A DNA stretch of 5,842 bases from an uncultured Lachnospiraceae bacterium (GTDB taxonomy: Bacteria; Bacillota; Clostridia; Lachnospirales; Lachnospiraceae), in the NCBI GenBank assembly GCA_945836565.1, contig CAMALN010000118.1, positions 1 through 5,842 of the forward strand, in the 5' to 3' direction. A program made the position numbers and the translations under genes. Shown here piece by piece: positions 5,777 to 5,842 of this stretch (positions within the stretch are counted from its first letter, which is position 1; each line of letters starts with the position of its first letter). Below the pieces are notes generated by a model, which was not told the DNA's origin, did no database searches, and saw nothing but the letters and a program-made list of their open reading frames with translations.

Positions 5777-5789
5777 TCTAAGCCCTTCT
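5764..5789 (+). terminator. Intrinsic terminator overlapping the CYTH stop codon
   Basis: A perfect 10-bp stem (AGAAGGGCTT at 5764-5773 with AAGCCCTTCT at 5780-5789), a 6-base loop and a T-rich tail (TTCTTTATT). The TAA stop at 5774-5776 lies in the loop, so the last codons of the CYTH gene form the upstream arm. No T-run follows the hairpin on the minus strand, so it looks one-directional. Confidence 0.85.
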
Positions 5790-5841
5790 TCTTTATTATC
5801 ATATTTAATATCACATTCTTCAATATGCCGAAGGTAACAAA
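5773..5841 (-). CDS. Possible C-terminal end of a convergent gene, cut by the window edge
   Basis: Reading the minus strand from 5841, a frame stays open for 22 codons and stops with TAA at 5775-5773. It ends in ILKNVILNMIIKKKGLD, a hydrophobic stretch with a lysine-rich tail, as at the end of a membrane protein. Its stop would overlap the CYTH stop codon by two bases. Another minus-strand frame is also open in this short stretch, so chance is a real alternative. No family is recognisable. Confidence 0.35.
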   Translation of the reverse strand, partial: FVTFGILKNVILNMIIKKKGLD

Positions 5842-5842
5842 T

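Overview
The window looks like chromosomal DNA of a low-GC, Gram-positive gut Clostridia member, most likely Lachnospiraceae. The reasons are strong GGAGG-type ribosome binding sites, an AT-rich base composition with many ATA and AGA codons, and a lysine/alanine/proline-rich protein with a small C-terminal domain of the DUF6465 type, which I associate with Lachnospiraceae. This assignment is inference from gene style, not a database match. I see no transposase, integrase, CRISPR array, tRNA or rRNA.

Layout. (1) 15-2470, plus strand: a tight run of three genes, a DegV-family fatty-acid-binding protein, a short cytosolic glycerophosphodiester phosphodiesterase and pyrroline-5-carboxylate reductase (proC). 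The gaps are 27 and 32 bp, and the run ends at a strong intrinsic terminator (2494-2526). (2) 2545-2997, minus strand: a histone H1-like PAKK-repeat protein that converges on proC and shares the same terminator, which works in both directions. It has its own predicted promoter at 3072-3100. (3) 3198-5132, minus strand: a DJ-1/PfpI-family protein followed 21 bp later by murF, the ligase that adds D-Ala-D-Ala to the peptidoglycan precursor. (4) 5255-5776, plus strand: a single-domain CYTH (triphosphate tunnel) protein, divergent from DJ-1/murF and ending in a terminator hairpin whose loop carries its stop codon. (5) At the right edge, a minus-strand reading frame (5773-5841) may be the C-terminus of a neighbouring convergent gene.

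How the genes fit together. Most are housekeeping: fatty-acid handling and glycerophosphodiester breakdown (lipid turnover), proline synthesis, cell-wall precursor synthesis, aldehyde or protein-damage control (DJ-1) and polyphosphate or nucleotide-like triphosphate metabolism (CYTH). The points most worth a second look are two well-formed divergent promoters whose -10 boxes overlap between DJ-1/murF and the CYTH gene, and the histone-like protein with its in-frame 21-bp tandem repeats and uncharacterised acidic C-terminal domain. I found no convincing new multi-gene system.
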